A DNA stretch of 64,000 nucleotides. Source: Geitlerinema sp. BBD 1991-9. GTDB taxonomy: Bacteria; Cyanobacteriota; Cyanobacteriia; Cyanobacteriales; Geitlerinemataceae. The notes below the pieces were generated by a model, which saw only the letters and a program-made list of their open reading frames with translations, searched no databases and had not been told where the DNA came from. Location of the stretch: contig LWRO01000017.1 in assembly GCA_001657325.1 (NCBI GenBank), positions 1 to 64,000 on the forward strand, given 5' to 3'. Shown one piece after another: positions 63,994 to 64,000 of this stretch. Made by a program: the position numbers and the translations under genes. Each line of letters opens with the position of its first letter. Within the stretch, counting starts at the first letter, position 1.

Positions 63994-64000
63994 GTCGATT

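Overview
The window is a stretch of cyanobacterial chromosome. Evidence: FtsH, cryptochrome DASH, an L-cysteine/cystine lyase-like enzyme, GAF-GAF-PAS adenylate cyclase, AroH chorismate mutase, a cyanobacterial-type RNase P RNA carrying short tandem heptad repeats, TPS-type haemagglutinin domains ending in a conserved cyanobacterial C-terminus, and very frequent CGATCGA/GCGATCGC (HIP1-like) octamers. The mix of FHA/RTX exoproteins, mobile elements and heptad repeats suggests a filamentous, non-picoplanktonic species; I cannot name the genus.

Layout. 1-11 kb: Hpt-domain protein, a tandem pair of trypsin-like RTX proteases, an FkbM methyltransferase, a TonB-like protein, an atypical FAD oxidoreductase and a repeat-rich RTX exoprotein. 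11-15 kb: an ECF-type nickel/cobalt uptake cluster (NikL-like, CbiM, CbiQ, no ATPase here) and a ParM-like actin with a duplicated-domain partner. 15-26 kb: ftsH, cryptochrome DASH with a class V aminotransferase, an SH3 protein, a solitary TnpB element, a Gfo/Idh/MocA oxidoreductase, RNase III, rnpB and an HD-domain protein. 26-29 kb: a PhyH-like dioxygenase, a methyltransferase pseudogene split by a MITE, and a small conserved protein.

29-34.7 kb (minus strand) is the most coherent system: a guanidine-I (ykkC) riboswitch with a competing terminator, then a Ni-dependent guanidine hydrolase (GdmH/Sll1077 type), HypA- and HypB-like nickel chaperones, and a three-gene ABC transporter. Together they read as guanidine-induced uptake of guanidine and its hydrolysis to urea and ammonia, with dedicated nickel insertion. 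The ECF Ni/Co components about 17 kb away could supply the metal. A MITE sits in the 5' leader of this operon.

34.8-46 kb: a peptidoglycan-binding/HEAT membrane protein with a DMT exporter, an sppA-aroH-recN run, a large adenylate cyclase, an LRR protein and tRNA-His. 46-53 kb: an IS1634-like transposase remnant and two tandem FHA-domain exoprotein genes, each with a single frameshift. 53-64 kb: LD-carboxypeptidase, RlpA-like protein, purM, trmB, a family 2 glycosyltransferase, an RTX protein, RecQ and a fasciclin-domain protein.

A family of about 136-bp MITE-like elements (five copies, 15-bp terminal inverted repeats, 8-bp target duplications, central GGGGCGAACGGCCGTTCGCCCC-like palindrome) is the main unifying feature not explained by genes; one copy has demonstrably broken a methyltransferase gene.
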